The notes: generated by a model from the sequence alone, not told the origin. A stretch of DNA of 64,000 bases from an uncultured Clostridia bacterium (GCA_944367565.1 CALVWR010000005.1:55199-119198); one strand, 5' to 3'. Shown: positions 9,321 to 19,420, numbered from the stretch's first letter. Numbers and translations: made by a program.

Positions 9321-9768
9321 AAACGCATTTATGCGGCTTGCGCTGAAGCAGGCAAAAAAGGCGTTTGCGGCGGACGAAGTTCCGGTGGGTGCGGTCATCG
9401 TGCTGGACGGAAAAGTGATCGCGCGGGCGTATAATCAGAAGGAAACGCGCAACCGCTGTACGGCGCACGCGGAGATTCTCGCCATCGAAAAGGCGGAGAA
9501 AAAGCTCGGGACGTGGCATCTGGACGGCGCGGAGATGTACGTTACGCTGGAACCGTGTCCGATGTGTGCGGGGGCGATTGCCGGGGCGCGGATCGGAAAG
9601 CTGTATTTCGGCGCGTATGAGCCGAAAAGCGGCAGCGCCGTGAGCCGTTTTCCCATTCTGACGGAAAGCGGGCTGAATCACTGCACCGCATACGAAGGCG
9701 GGGTGCTGGAAGAAAATTGTGCAACATTGCTGAAAAATTATTTTAAAGGCAAGAGAAAACAAAAATAG
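9310..9768 (+). CDS. tadA: tRNA-specific adenosine deaminase TadA
   Basis: About 152 residues. TadA converts A34 to inosine in the anticodon of tRNA-Arg(ACG), and that tRNA is encoded at 28981. Zinc and proton-shuttle residues are visible in HAEI and PCPMCAGA. The ATG at 9310 overlaps the end of the M14 gene and matches the start seen in homologues. A TTG at 9289 and an ATG at 9331 are alternatives. It ends just before the prs promoter. Confidence 0.93.
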   Translation: MKDKNAFMRLALKQAKKAFAADEVPVGAVIVLDGKVIARAYNQKETRNRCTAHAEILAIEKAEKKLGTWHLDGAEMYVTLEPCPMCAGAIAGARIGKLYFGAYEPKSGSAVSRFPILTESGLNHCTAYEGGVLEENCATLLKNYFKGKRKQK

Positions 9769-9769
9769 T

Positions 9770-9798
9770 TTGACTATTTGCGATATTTATCGTACAAT
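9770..9798 (+). promoter_or_regulatory. Sigma-A promoter of prs
   Basis: TTGACT (9770-9775), a 17-bp spacer and TACAAT (9793-9798), about 54 bp upstream of the prs ATG. Confidence 0.85.
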
Positions 9799-9851
9799 AT
9801 GAATACAGAAGAAATTCCGTATTTTCGGAACAAGAAACAAAGAGGTCTTAT

Positions 9852-10805
9852 ATGATTACACACGGTAACGAAATCGAATTGTTTTCGGGCAATTCCAACA
9901 AGCCCCTTGCGGAAGCGATCGCCAGGGAATTGAAAATGCAACTGAGCGGAATCGAAGTGGGAACGTTCAGCGACGGTGAAATTTCCGTTCATTTGAGCGA
10001 AACGGTCCGCGGAAAGGATGTATTTTTGATCCAGTCCACGTCTGCGCCCGTGAACAACAATCTGATGGAATTGCTGATCATGATCGACGCGGCTCGTCGT
10101 GCTTCGGCGGGGCGCATCACGGCGGTGGTGCCGTATTTCGGGTATGCGCGGCAGGACAGAAAGGCGCGTTCGCGCGATCCCATCACCGCGAAACTCGTTG
10201 CCGACATTCTGACGAGCGCGGGCGCGGACAGGGTTCTGACGATGGACCTGCACGCGGCGCAGATTCAGGGATTTTTCGATATTCCGGTGGATCATCTGCT
10301 GGGATCGTCGATTCTGAGTAAATATTACAAGAAAAAGACCAACGAAGACTGGGTGGTGGTTTCGCCCGACGTCGGAAGCGTGGCGAGGGCGCGCAATTTC
10401 GCTTCGACCATCAACTGTCCGCTTGCGATCGTCGATAAGCGGCGTCCGAAGGCGAACGCCATCGAGGTCATGAACATCATCGGCGACGTGCAGGGAAAAA
10501 CCTGCCTCATGGTGGACGACATGATCGATACGGCGGGAACCATCTGCCAGGGGGCGGAAGCGCTGGTCAAGAACGGCGCGAAGGAAGTGTACGCCTGCTG
10601 CACGCACGGCGTTCTCAGCGGTCCGGCGCTGGACAGGCTGGCGGCGTCTCCGATCAAGGAAATCGCAATCCTCGACACCATCGACATGGCGGACAAGGTC
10701 AAAGATTTCCCGAAAATCAAAATTCTTTCGGTTGCGAAGCTGTTTGCGGCGGCGATCACGAAGATCTATTCCGATTCGTCGCTTTCCGAAATTTACGAAG
10801 ACTGA
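9852..10805 (+). CDS. prs: Ribose-phosphate pyrophosphokinase (PRPP synthetase)
   Basis: 317 residues, class I length. It makes PRPP from ribose 5-phosphate and ATP for purine, pyrimidine, NAD, His and Trp synthesis. The flexible ATP loop (YFGYARQDRKA), the PP loop (VSPDVGSVARAR) and the PRPP signature VDDMIDTAGT (about residues 220-229) are all intact. It heads the classical Firmicutes order prs-pth-mfd. A hairpin without a good T tract separates it from pth. Confidence 0.97.
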   Translation: MITHGNEIELFSGNSNKPLAEAIARELKMQLSGIEVGTFSDGEISVHLSETVRGKDVFLIQSTSAPVNNNLMELLIMIDAARRASAGRITAVVPYFGYARQDRKARSRDPITAKLVADILTSAGADRVLTMDLHAAQIQGFFDIPVDHLLGSSILSKYYKKKTNEDWVVVSPDVGSVARARNFASTINCPLAIVDKRRPKANAIEVMNIIGDVQGKTCLMVDDMIDTAGTICQGAEALVKNGAKEVYACCTHGVLSGPALDRLAASPIKEIAILDTIDMADKVKDFPKIKILSVAKLFAAAITKIYSDSSLSEIYED

Positions 10806-10812
10806 TGCAGAA

Positions 10813-10839
10813 GAAAGCCGTTTCCCGTAAACGGCTTTC
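10813..10839 (+). terminator. Weak terminator or attenuating hairpin between prs and pth
   Basis: A perfect 11-bp stem (GAAAGCCGTTT with AAACGGCTTTC) and a 5-base loop, followed by ATGTTCTT rather than a T run. Partial read-through into pth-mfd is likely. Confidence 0.5.
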
Positions 10840-10856
10840 ATGTTCTTAAAAGCGAT

Positions 10857-11420
10857 ATGAAGATCATAGCGGGTCTGGGCAATCCCGACGAAAAGTACAG
10901 AAAAACCTATCACAATCTCGGATTTATCGCCGCGGAAGATGCGGCGATAGAGCTGAATCTCGCCTTCCGGCATAAAAAGTGCCGCGCGTTGGTCGCGGAA
11001 GGGTATGTGAAAGGGGAAAAGGTAGTTGTGGCAAAGCCGCAGACCTATATGAACCTGAGCGGAGAGAGCGTAAAGGAGCTTCTCGCGTATTATAAGGCTT
11101 CGCCGCAGGATCTGATCGTATTGTATGACGATTACGACCTGCCGAAGGGCAGTTTGCGGATCCGTCGGGAGGGGTCTGCGGGAACGCATAACGGAATGCG
11201 GAACATCGTGGCGGAGATCGGAACGGAAAAGTTTGCGAGAATACGCATCGGCTTTAAGGGGGAAGAAAACATCCCGCTGATCGATTATGTGCTTTCCGGA
11301 ATTCCGAAGGAAGAGTATCCCGTCTTTGCGGAAACGGTGCATATGGCGGGATTGGCGGCGGCGGAATTTGCCCGCGGGGAGGATTTCGACGTCATCATGA
11401 GGAAGTATAACAAACGCTGA
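10857..11420 (+). CDS. pth: Peptidyl-tRNA hydrolase
   Basis: 187 residues. Pth recycles tRNA by cleaving peptidyl-tRNA that drops off ribosomes. The conserved segments are GLGNP, the catalytic His in TYHNLGF, KPQTYMNLSG, the DDYDLPKG loop and HNGMRNI. The start has no strong ribosome site and begins 51 bp after prs. mfd follows 14 bp later. Confidence 0.96.
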   Translation: MKIIAGLGNPDEKYRKTYHNLGFIAAEDAAIELNLAFRHKKCRALVAEGYVKGEKVVVAKPQTYMNLSGESVKELLAYYKASPQDLIVLYDDYDLPKGSLRIRREGSAGTHNGMRNIVAEIGTEKFARIRIGFKGEENIPLIDYVLSGIPKEEYPVFAETVHMAGLAAAEFARGEDFDVIMRKYNKR

Positions 11421-11434
11421 AACGGCGGAAGAAT

Positions 11435-14400
11435 ATGCTCGGAAAATTATTAAAAAGCGAAAATCTGGGAGGCGATTTTGCCAAAATCGCCGAATCGATC
11501 CGCCGCGGCGTGCCGACGGCGGTCTTTAACGTGCCGTTTGCCGCAAAATGCCTGATCGCGGGCAATGCAGAGGGATTTGCGCTGTTTATCATCAAGGACG
11601 CGGCTTCCTTGGAAAAGACGGCGGCGGAGATTGCGGCATTGAGCGACAGAAAGACGGCGGTGCTGTATCCGAAAGACGATGTTTTGCTGTACAACAAGGC
11701 GGTATCAAAGCAGTCGCTGTTCCGTCGGCTGAACGGGATCTACGACATCATGCGGGGGGCGCAGGCGGCGGTGACGACGTTTGAAGCGCTGTTGCAGTTA
11801 TTTCCCGCCCGTCTCGACGTGCTGACGCTGAAGAAGGGCGAAGAGATCGAGCCGCACGCCGTCGCGCGGAGACTTGCGGAGATGGGATATGTACGGGAAG
11901 AGATTGTGGATTGCGAGGGCTGTTTTTCCCTGCGCGGCGACATCCTGGAAATTTTTCCGATCAACCGCAAAAACCCCGTGCGCGTGGATTTTTTCGGCGA
12001 CGAAATCGAAAGCATCAAGGAATACGACGTCGAATCGCGGGACAAGCTGGGATTTTCGGAGGAAGCGGAGATCCTCGCCACTACCGACGTACAGATCGGG
12101 AACGGGGAGAAAAAGCGGCTGGCGCAGGAGCTGAAAGCGGCGGCGGACGGTGCGAAGACGGCGGAAGCGCACGCCAGGCTGAAGCTGATGGCGGGAGAAC
12201 TCGGTGAGATGCTGGAGAGCGGCGCGGCGGACAGCCGGCTGTCGGTATTGATGCCGTTGCTCGACAGCGTGACCGCCGATCCGTTCGATCTTTTTCCCGC
12301 CGATACCACCGTCATTTTCGACGAATGCAAACAGCTTGCGGACGGGCTTGCCTTTCTCGAAAAGGAGCATGCGGAACGGTTTAAGAATCTTCTTGCGGCG
12401 GGGGAAGCGTTTCCCTTCGCCTACCGCCAGCTGGGCGACAGCGAAGAGCTTCTTTTGCTGCTGACGAAAAAACGGGTTGCGGCGTTGCAGACGCTGACGA
12501 CGGCGATTCCCTTTTTCAGTCCGCTGCAGACCTTTACGATGCGGTGCGGTCCCGCGGCAAAGTATCAGATGAAGTTCGCGGAATTTCTGTCGGACGTCAA
12601 CAACTGGCTGTATTCGGGATACAGGATCGTGGCGGTGGCGGATACGCCCGAGCGCGCGAAGCGACTCAACGGGGACCTTTCGGACAACAAGATCGCATCC
12701 TCGGTAGACAGCGTGCAGAGCGGCAGAAGCGGCGTTTCGGTGATTTCGGGCACGCTGGATTCGGGGTTTATCTGTCACGATATCAAACTGGCGCTCATCG
12801 GGAGCGGCGATCTGTTTTCGCGCAAGCCCGAAACCAAACGGCTGCGGCGGAAGGGCAAGGAGTTCTTTTCCGCGCCGGAAGCGGGGGATTACGCCGTTCA
12901 CGAGGTGCACGGGATCGGGATCGTGCGGGGAACGAAACGGATTTCCACCACGGAAGGGACGAAGGACTATATCGCGGTGGAGTATGCCGGCGGAGATATC
13001 CTTTACGTTTCCGTCGAACAGCTCGACGTGCTTTCCCGCTATCTCGGCGGCACGCAGAAACCGTCGCTGTCGAAGATCGGCGGCAAGGATTTCGACAAGA
13101 TCAAGGAGCGGGTGAAGGCTTCGATCCGCGCCATGAGCATCGATCTGAAAAAGCTGTACGCGGCGCGAGCGGAACGGACGGGTTTCCGCTTTACGGAAGA
13201 TTCCGAAATGCAGGAACTTTTCGAGGCGCGCTTTCCCTACGAGCTGACGGACGATCAGAAGCAGGCGAGTCTGGATATCCTGCAGGATATGTGTTCCGAC
13301 AAGGTGATGGACCGTCTGATCTGCGGGGACGTGGGATACGGAAAAACCGAAGTGGCGCTTCGCGCGGTGTTCCGCGCGGTGATGTCGGGCAAGCAGGCTG
13401 CCCTTCTCGCGCCGACGACCATTCTGACGCAGCAGCATTACAACAACGCGGCGGAGCGGTTTAAGGACTTCGGCGTGCGCATCGCGGTGCTCAACCGCTT
13501 CCGAAGCGCAAAGGAGCAAAGCGAAGTCATTGCGGGACTGAAGGACGGCAGCGTCGATTTCGTCATCGGCACGCACCGGTTGCTCAGTTCCGACGTACAG
13601 TTCAAGGATCTGGGACTGCTGGTGCTGGACGAGGAACAGCGTTTCGGCGTGGAGCATAAGGAAAAGATCAAACTTCTGAAAAACAACGTCGATACGCTGA
13701 CGCTTACCGCCACGCCCATACCGCGCACGCTGCACATGTCGCTTTCGGGCATACGCGATATCAGCACCATCAACACGCCGCCGAAGGAGCGGCTTCCCGT
13801 ACAGACGTACGTTACGGAAGAGACCGACGCGCTTTTGCGGGACGCCCTGCTCAGGGAGATCAACCGCGGGGGGCAGGCGTTCGTGCTGTACAATCGCGTG
13901 GAGAGCATCAACACCTTTGCGGCACGGCTGAAGAAACTGCTGCCGGAGCTTCGTTTCACGGTGGCGCACGGACAGATGAACGAAACGGCTTTGGAAAATG
14001 CGGTGATGGAATTTTACCGCGGGGAAAGCGACGTGCTGATCTCGACGACCATCATCGAAAACGGAATCGATCTTCCGCGTGCGAATACGCTGATCGTCAT
14101 CGACGCCGACCGTCTGGGCTTATCCACGCTCTATCAGCTGAAGGGGCGCGTGGGGAGGAGCAACCGTCTGGCGCACGCGTATTTCACCTTCAAGAGGGAC
14201 AAGGTGCTGAGCGAAACGGCGTATCAGAGACTGACGTCCATCATGGAATTTGCCGAACTCGGGAGCGGGTTCAAGATCGCGATGCGGGATCTGGAGATCC
14301 GCGGTGCGGGGAACGTGCTGGGAAGAGAACAGCACGGGCATATGGACAAAGTCGGCTACGAGCTGTACACGAAACTTCTCAAAGAGGAAATGGGGGAGGA

Positions 14401-14878
14401 AACGCCGAAGGCTGTGGAGCTGGATATCCGCGTATCGGCGTATATCCCCGAAGAATATATCGCCGCGCCGTCGCTGAGAATGGACGCATATAAGGAGATC
14501 GCGGAGATCTCGTCGCCGGAAGAGGAAAAGAGAGTCCGGAGCGAGCTTACCGATCTCTACGGGGAATTGCCGATGGAAGTGGAAGATCTGATCTCCATCG
14601 CGGCGGTGAAGAGCGCGGCGGCGGAAACGGGCGTGACACAGCTGGTGGTCAGGAAAGGTCTGTGCGAGGCGGTGTTTTCGTCTTTGTCGGCGCTGGGAAA
14701 CGAAGGATTGCGCGCGGCGGTGGAACGCTACAAGGGACGCGCGCGTTTCGACATGAGCGTAAAACCGGCGTTGCGATTCGGACCGGAAGAACTTTCAAAC
14801 GGGGAAATGCTGGCGTTTTTGAAGGAATTTTTTGCCTGTGCGGCAAGTTTTAAGGGCGGGATGGCAAAAACAAGCTGA
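11435..14878 (+). CDS. mfd: Transcription-repair coupling factor Mfd
   Basis: 1147 residues, full length. Mfd pushes stalled RNA polymerase off damaged DNA and recruits UvrA. In order: a UvrB-like N-terminal region, a CarD-like RNA-polymerase interaction domain (EAGDYAVHEVHGIGIV, about residues 480-550), an SF2 translocase with Walker A GDVGYGKTE (about residue 630), DEEQ (LVLDEEQRFG), TATPIPRTL and the RecG-like motif GRVGRSN, then a C-terminal UvrA-binding domain. It shares the pth transcription unit. Confidence 0.97.
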   Translation: MLGKLLKSENLGGDFAKIAESIRRGVPTAVFNVPFAAKCLIAGNAEGFALFIIKDAASLEKTAAEIAALSDRKTAVLYPKDDVLLYNKAVSKQSLFRRLNGIYDIMRGAQAAVTTFEALLQLFPARLDVLTLKKGEEIEPHAVARRLAEMGYVREEIVDCEGCFSLRGDILEIFPINRKNPVRVDFFGDEIESIKEYDVESRDKLGFSEEAEILATTDVQIGNGEKKRLAQELKAAADGAKTAEAHARLKLMAGELGEMLESGAADSRLSVLMPLLDSVTADPFDLFPADTTVIFDECKQLADGLAFLEKEHAERFKNLLAAGEAFPFAYRQLGDSEELLLLLTKKRVAALQTLTTAIPFFSPLQTFTMRCGPAAKYQMKFAEFLSDVNNWLYSGYRIVAVADTPERAKRLNGDLSDNKIASSVDSVQSGRSGVSVISGTLDSGFICHDIKLALIGSGDLFSRKPETKRLRRKGKEFFSAPEAGDYAVHEVHGIGIVRGTKRISTTEGTKDYIAVEYAGGDILYVSVEQLDVLSRYLGGTQKPSLSKIGGKDFDKIKERVKASIRAMSIDLKKLYAARAERTGFRFTEDSEMQELFEARFPYELTDDQKQASLDILQDMCSDKVMDRLICGDVGYGKTEVALRAVFRAVMSGKQAALLAPTTILTQQHYNNAAERFKDFGVRIAVLNRFRSAKEQSEVIAGLKDGSVDFVIGTHRLLSSDVQFKDLGLLVLDEEQRFGVEHKEKIKLLKNNVDTLTLTATPIPRTLHMSLSGIRDISTINTPPKERLPVQTYVTEETDALLRDALLREINRGGQAFVLYNRVESINTFAARLKKLLPELRFTVAHGQMNETALENAVMEFYRGESDVLISTTIIENGIDLPRANTLIVIDADRLGLSTLYQLKGRVGRSNRLAHAYFTFKRDKVLSETAYQRLTSIMEFAELGSGFKIAMRDLEIRGAGNVLGREQHGHMDKVGYELYTKLLKEEMGEETPKAVELDIRVSAYIPEEYIAAPSLRMDAYKEIAEISSPEEEKRVRSELTDLYGELPMEVEDLISIAAVKSAAAETGVTQLVVRKGLCEAVFSSLSALGNEGLRAAVERYKGRARFDMSVKPALRFGPEELSNGEMLAFLKEFFACAASFKGGMAKTS

Positions 14879-14884
14879 AAATCG

Positions 14885-14913
14885 TTGCAAAATTTTTGCC
14901 TTTGTGTTAAAAT
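14885..14913 (+). promoter_or_regulatory. Promoter upstream of the foldase gene
   Basis: TTGCAA (14885-14890), a 17-bp spacer and TAAAAT (14908-14913). It lies just past the mfd stop and about 98 bp before the foldase start. Confidence 0.6.
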
Positions 14914-15010
14914 CAATAATACGTAAAATGATAATTTTTTTTTAATAATTTCCGTTTATAAGCGCATAAGCGGCGCAAAAACGGGTTAATTCCTCAGGGG
15001 AGAGACTTCG

Positions 15011-17038
15011 ATGAAAAAATTCGGTAAAATTTTGACGGCGGCGGCGATATCCGTTGCGATCTGCCTGTCCGCAGTAGGGTGCAATCTGGTAGTGACCGAT
15101 ACCGATCTCGATATGGATCAGGTAGTCGCCACCGTGCAGATCGAAGAAGACGCGCCCGTCGAAAATATTCTGAAAAGAGACCTCGTGCTGATGTACATCA
15201 ATTACGGGTATTATTACGTCCAGCAAGGGCAGTACACGCAGAAAGAGGCGATGGAACTGATGATGGAACAGCTGGTGAATAACGCCATTCTGGTCCAGAA
15301 CGCCGTGAAAGCCAAAGCGAAAGCGACGGGGGTCACGGAAGATAAATACGACATCGAAAAAAATCTCGATAAGTATCTCACGTCCGAAGAGCGGGCGGAA
15401 GCGCTTTACAATACGAACAAGTCGATCAACGACATGATCGAAAGCAACAAGGAAGCGAAAGAAGAGGCGGAAAAGGAAACGTCTTCCGAGACGACGCGCA
15501 CCGTCCCCACCGGGGCGACCAACTACGAAGAGGAACACGAAGGGTTCGCCACCTGGGAAGAATTTTACAACGATTACAACTCCAAAGGTTTCGTCGTGCA
15601 GAACGAATCGGGCGATCCGATCGGCAGCGGTGTGGAAACGGGTTTCCGCATAGACGCGGGCGAATACAAGATCACCGACATCGAAACGAAGAAGGCATAC
15701 AACAAGGTCATCAAGGCGCTGGAACAGAACGGACTGATCGGGGAAGATTTCGATTACAATACCGATTCCATCTACGATACGGCGTATTATAAGGACGCAT
15801 TGACGGCGCAGTACGAAAACTTTATCCTTTCGTGGTATGAACAGCAGATCACGCTGGAAATTCTGAGAACGGTCAGCTATGCCGATCTGGAAGCGAAGTA
15901 TGCGGAAATGTACAACGCGCAGAAAAACTACAGCGTATCGGAATATGAAACGGCGCTTTCGGGGTTGTCTTCCACGGCTCCGGTGGTGTACAACGCATAC
16001 GGCGGGTACGGATTTGTCTACAATCTGCTGATCGGCGTGGACGCGGCACAGAACGCGGAGATCACCGCGCTTAAAGAAGAGAAAAATCTTTCCACCGAAG
16101 AATACCGCGCAAAGCGTGCGGAGATTATTTCCCGGGTGGAAGCGAAGGATCTGCGTTCGACGTGGATCACCGCCGGATATGATTTCGATTATGACAGCAA
16201 GAAATTCACGCACGATTATTCGCTGGCTTCCGATGCGTACGCGCTGCCGTTCAAGGGAGAAGTGGAATGGCTGAACCGCGATGCGGAAAACGCGGAGGAC
16301 GACGATTACGAGCCGGAATATAAGATTACCGACGTGACGCGGTATGATCTGAACGATTTTATCGCGTTGATCGACAGCACGCTTTTAAGCGGCGTGAGCA
16401 CGACGCAGGTGAGCGGTACGCCGTATTACCGCGTGAACAAGACGGCGCCGGGAACGGTGATCGAAGAATATGAAGATCGGGTGAACGACCTGCTCTTCGC
16501 GTTCAGCACCGATGCCGGTTCCCTCAACACATATAAGGGATATTTGGTGAAACCCGTTCCGGAATCGGGCGAATCGGAAACGTATGTACAGGAATTTGCC
16601 GATGCGGCGAGAGAACTTCTCAAAGACGAATACGGCGCGGGCAGTTACATCGTGGTGGGCACCGATTACGGTTATCACATTCTTTTCAAGTCGCTCACGC
16701 TCAAGGCGGGCGAAGGTTACGCGACGCTGGATGAATATCTCGATTCTCTCGGTTACGAAAAGAAGATCGGCGATAAGCCTTGCAAAGACTGGGCGGAATA
16801 TTACAACACGATGATTTCCGATCTGGAAAGCTATCTCGACGATAACGACGACAACGAAACCTTCTATCTGTATCAGATGCAGCAATCCTATGTGTCGGGT
16901 ATGCTGACGACGGGATTGCAGAATCGGCAGACGTTGCTGGTGAACGCGTGCAAGAAAGAGGACGGAAATTATACGGAATACGACGAAAAGTATGTTGTAC
17001 TTTACACGGATCGGTATTCCGAACTTTTGGGCGAGTAA
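15011..17038 (+). CDS. Lipoprotein foldase, SurA/PrsA-like
   Basis: 675 residues. The N-terminus is a lipoprotein signal with lipobox LSAVGC, so the mature protein is anchored outside the membrane. Residues about 40-150 resemble the SurA N-terminal chaperone domain (RDLVLMYINYGYYYVQQG, then helices with QLVNNAILVQNAV). Near residues 520-565 a segment ends in VVGTDYGYHILFKS, as parvulin rotamase domains do, but a complete rotamase domain is not obvious. A foldase gene after mfd is common in Clostridia. It is longer than typical PrsA (about 300 residues). The likely role is folding of secreted proteins. Confidence 0.75.
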   Translation: MKKFGKILTAAAISVAICLSAVGCNLVVTDTDLDMDQVVATVQIEEDAPVENILKRDLVLMYINYGYYYVQQGQYTQKEAMELMMEQLVNNAILVQNAVKAKAKATGVTEDKYDIEKNLDKYLTSEERAEALYNTNKSINDMIESNKEAKEEAEKETSSETTRTVPTGATNYEEEHEGFATWEEFYNDYNSKGFVVQNESGDPIGSGVETGFRIDAGEYKITDIETKKAYNKVIKALEQNGLIGEDFDYNTDSIYDTAYYKDALTAQYENFILSWYEQQITLEILRTVSYADLEAKYAEMYNAQKNYSVSEYETALSGLSSTAPVVYNAYGGYGFVYNLLIGVDAAQNAEITALKEEKNLSTEEYRAKRAEIISRVEAKDLRSTWITAGYDFDYDSKKFTHDYSLASDAYALPFKGEVEWLNRDAENAEDDDYEPEYKITDVTRYDLNDFIALIDSTLLSGVSTTQVSGTPYYRVNKTAPGTVIEEYEDRVNDLLFAFSTDAGSLNTYKGYLVKPVPESGESETYVQEFADAARELLKDEYGAGSYIVVGTDYGYHILFKSLTLKAGEGYATLDEYLDSLGYEKKIGDKPCKDWAEYYNTMISDLESYLDDNDDNETFYLYQMQQSYVSGMLTTGLQNRQTLLVNACKKEDGNYTEYDEKYVVLYTDRYSELLGE

Positions 17039-17055
17039 GAGCAAAGGAATGAGGC

Positions 17056-17088
17056 GGGACAAAATCGGAAGGTTTTGTCCCTTTTTTT
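17056..17088 (+). terminator. Terminator after the foldase gene
   Basis: A 9-bp stem GGGACAAAA with TTTTGTCCC, followed by seven T residues. Confidence 0.9.
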
Positions 17089-17103
17089 ACGGAAGAGGGG
17101 TAT

Positions 17104-17697
17104 ATGGTACTGTATTTTGATACGGAAACGACAGGCCTTCGCCCTGGGCGAATCTGTCAGCTATCCTATGTGATGCGGACAAAAGAGTCCGTACAGGCAA
17201 AGAATATGTTTTTTTCCGTAGGGTATGTGGAGCCGTCTGCGGCGGCGGTACACGGATTTACGGCGGAAATATTGCAAGAGCTTTCCGGCGGGCGGACGTT
17301 TGAGGACAGGTTTGACGAGATCAAGGCGGATTTTTCCGCGGCAGACGTGCTTGCGGCGCACAATTTTTCCTTTGATTTTATGTTTATGCGTTCGGAATAC
17401 GAACGGCTGGGAGAACAGTTCCGCTATAAGAGCAGTTTTTGTTCCATGAAGCATTTTACTTCGCTTTGCAGATTGCCGCGCGCCGACGGGAAAAGTTATA
17501 AATATCCCAAACTCAGCGAGCTTTGCGAATTTTTGGAGATTTATCCTTACGATGTATCGAGAGCGAGCATCTCGCTGTTCGGCGCGGCGCCGTCGGCGCA
17601 CGACGCCCGATACGATACCGCCGCGCTTTATCTTGCCGCGGAAGAGGGCATACGTCGGGATACGAAATTAAGGGAGGCGCTTTTATGCGCGGAGTAA
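17104..17697 (+). CDS. DEDDh 3'-5' exonuclease, DnaQ/epsilon-like
   Basis: 197 residues. Exo I motif YFDTETTGL supplies the DE pair, AHNFSFDFMFM contains the second Asp, and SAHDARYDTAAL gives the His and final Asp of DEDDh. The family includes the polymerase III proofreading subunit and RNase T-like enzymes. A stand-alone short protein such as this could act in DNA repair or RNA trimming. The start ATG follows GAAGAGGGG. It overlaps the PHP gene by 13 bases. Confidence 0.85.
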   Translation: MVLYFDTETTGLRPGRICQLSYVMRTKESVQAKNMFFSVGYVEPSAAAVHGFTAEILQELSGGRTFEDRFDEIKADFSAADVLAAHNFSFDFMFMRSEYERLGEQFRYKSSFCSMKHFTSLCRLPRADGKSYKYPKLSELCEFLEIYPYDVSRASISLFGAAPSAHDARYDTAALYLAAEEGIRRDTKLREALLCAE

Positions 17698-18386
17698 ATA
17701 CATATAAACTGGAAATGCACGCCCATACGAAGGGCGGGAGTTCATGCGCGCAGGCGGATGAAAACGAGCTTGCGGAAATTTATGCGCGCGCGGGGTACGG
17801 CGGCATCGTGCTGACGAATCATTGTTGTGAAGCGAGCTTTTCGCTGTATCCGGGCGAAACGCACAAAGAAAAACTCGACTTTTACTTTTCTTTGTACGAA
17901 AAGTTTCGCGTAGCGGTCGGGAAAAAGGGAATTTTGCCCTTTTTGGGGTCGGAAGTGCGCGCGTACGACGCGGAAGGATATTTTTCGGAATATCTTCTCT
18001 ACGGATTCGACAGGGCGTTTTTTTACGACAATCCGCCCCTTTATACATATACGCAAAAAGAATTGTTTGCGCTTTGTGAAGAGGCGGGGATCTTTATGGC
18101 GCAGTCGCATCCGTTCAGGAGTCACGTCAAGGCGGGGTATTACGAATATCTGCACGGGGTGGAAGCGTATAACGGGCACATCGGGCATGAAAACAGAAAC
18201 GCCGTTGCCGAAGCGTTCGCCGACGGGTTTCATCTGAAAAAGATTTCGGGAACGGACTTTCACGAGGTCGTACATATCCCGAAAGGCGGGATTTTCGTGC
18301 CGGAAACGGTTCGGGACGACGGGACGCTCAAGGCGTTTTTGTTTTCGGAGCAGGCGCCGCTGATCAGAGACGGAGAAATAAAGTAA
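17685..18386 (+). CDS. PHP-domain metal-dependent phosphoesterase
   Basis: About 233 residues. PHP motifs are visible: HAHTKGGSSC, TNHC, SHPFR and a final GTDFHE, the ligand set for a two- or three-metal centre. The family covers histidinol phosphatases, nucleoside 3',5'-bisphosphate phosphatases and polymerase-linked exonucleases. The substrate is unknown, but translational coupling to an exonuclease suggests nucleotide metabolism. The ATG at 17685 sits 8 bases after AGGGAGG inside the exonuclease gene. The frame is open further upstream, but that part is the exonuclease gene read out of frame. Confidence 0.8.
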   Translation: MRGVNTYKLEMHAHTKGGSSCAQADENELAEIYARAGYGGIVLTNHCCEASFSLYPGETHKEKLDFYFSLYEKFRVAVGKKGILPFLGSEVRAYDAEGYFSEYLLYGFDRAFFYDNPPLYTYTQKELFALCEEAGIFMAQSHPFRSHVKAGYYEYLHGVEAYNGHIGHENRNAVAEAFADGFHLKKISGTDFHEVVHIPKGGIFVPETVRDDGTLKAFLFSEQAPLIRDGEIK

Positions 18387-18391
18387 GGAAA

Positions 18392-19369
18392 ATGGAAATC
18401 GGATTTTTAACGGTGATGCTCACCGTGATTACAATGGTATTTCTGGCGGTACCGGCATTTATTCTGGAAAAATGCCATTGTCTGCCGCAGGGGGCGACGA
18501 AGGTCTTTTCGTCCTTTATGCTCTTCGCCTGTCAGCCGTTTCTGACGTTCATGAGCTTTCAGCGGACCGATTACGATCCTTCGGTTCTGATCAATATGCT
18601 GATCACCGCGGGACTGGCGTTTGCCGCACATCTCGTCATGGTGGGGCTGGTATTGCTTCTATTTGCGGGAAAGAAGAACGACGTCCGTATCCGCGTAGTG
18701 CGTTTTGCTTCGGTGTTCGGCAATTGCGGCTTTTTCGGACTTCCTTTTCTGAAATCGCTCTTCGATACGGGGGAAATGCTCATTTATGCCGCGGTGTTCG
18801 TGGCGGTTTATAACTTTCTGAGCTGGACGGTGGGGATCTGGCTCATCACCGGCGACAAGAGTTATGTGCGCGTAAAGAAAGCCTTTATCAATCCGCCGTT
18901 TCTCGCATTGTGCGTCAGCCTGCCCCTCTTTATCATACTGAAACAACCGATCAGCCAAATCGGAGAAGCGGGAACGTTTGTGAACGATCTTTTCGTCAAA
19001 CTGAGTTCCAGCTTCAACCTCCTCGCGGATATGACAACGCCGCTTTCGATGTCGATCGTGGGCATCCGCCTCGCGCAGATGAATTTTAAACAGCTTTTTG
19101 CAAACGGTTGGGTGTACTGCTCTTCGGCGCTGAAACTCGTCGTGTTTCCCCTCATCGCGTTCGGGTTGATGCTGCTGTTTCCGTCGGTCAGCGTCGAGGT
19201 GAAATGCTGCGTGTTTTTTTCCTGCGCCATGCCCACAGCCACGCAGACGCTGCTGTTTTCCGAACAGTACGGCGGCGATCCCTTTACCGCTTCTCCGGCG
19301 GTTTTGCTCAATACCTGCCTTTGTATTCTGACCATCCCGCTGATGAGTCTGCTGATCGCTTATCTTTGA
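18392..19369 (+). CDS. AEC-family (auxin efflux carrier-like) transporter
   Basis: 325 residues with about ten membrane helices. FGNCGFFGLPF near helix 4 and MSIVGIRLAQ with AMPTATQTLLF in the C-terminal half match the two conserved crossover regions of the AEC family. Bacterial members often carry malate or other dicarboxylates, but the substrate is not evident here. It begins 6 bp after the PHP gene. A GC-rich terminator follows. Confidence 0.85.
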   Translation: MEIGFLTVMLTVITMVFLAVPAFILEKCHCLPQGATKVFSSFMLFACQPFLTFMSFQRTDYDPSVLINMLITAGLAFAAHLVMVGLVLLLFAGKKNDVRIRVVRFASVFGNCGFFGLPFLKSLFDTGEMLIYAAVFVAVYNFLSWTVGIWLITGDKSYVRVKKAFINPPFLALCVSLPLFIILKQPISQIGEAGTFVNDLFVKLSSSFNLLADMTTPLSMSIVGIRLAQMNFKQLFANGWVYCSSALKLVVFPLIAFGLMLLFPSVSVEVKCCVFFSCAMPTATQTLLFSEQYGGDPFTASPAVLLNTCLCILTIPLMSLLIAYL

Positions 19370-19420
19370 GCGCTCCCGAATACGGCGGAAAATTTTATCC
19401 GGAAACGTCCGAAAAGACTG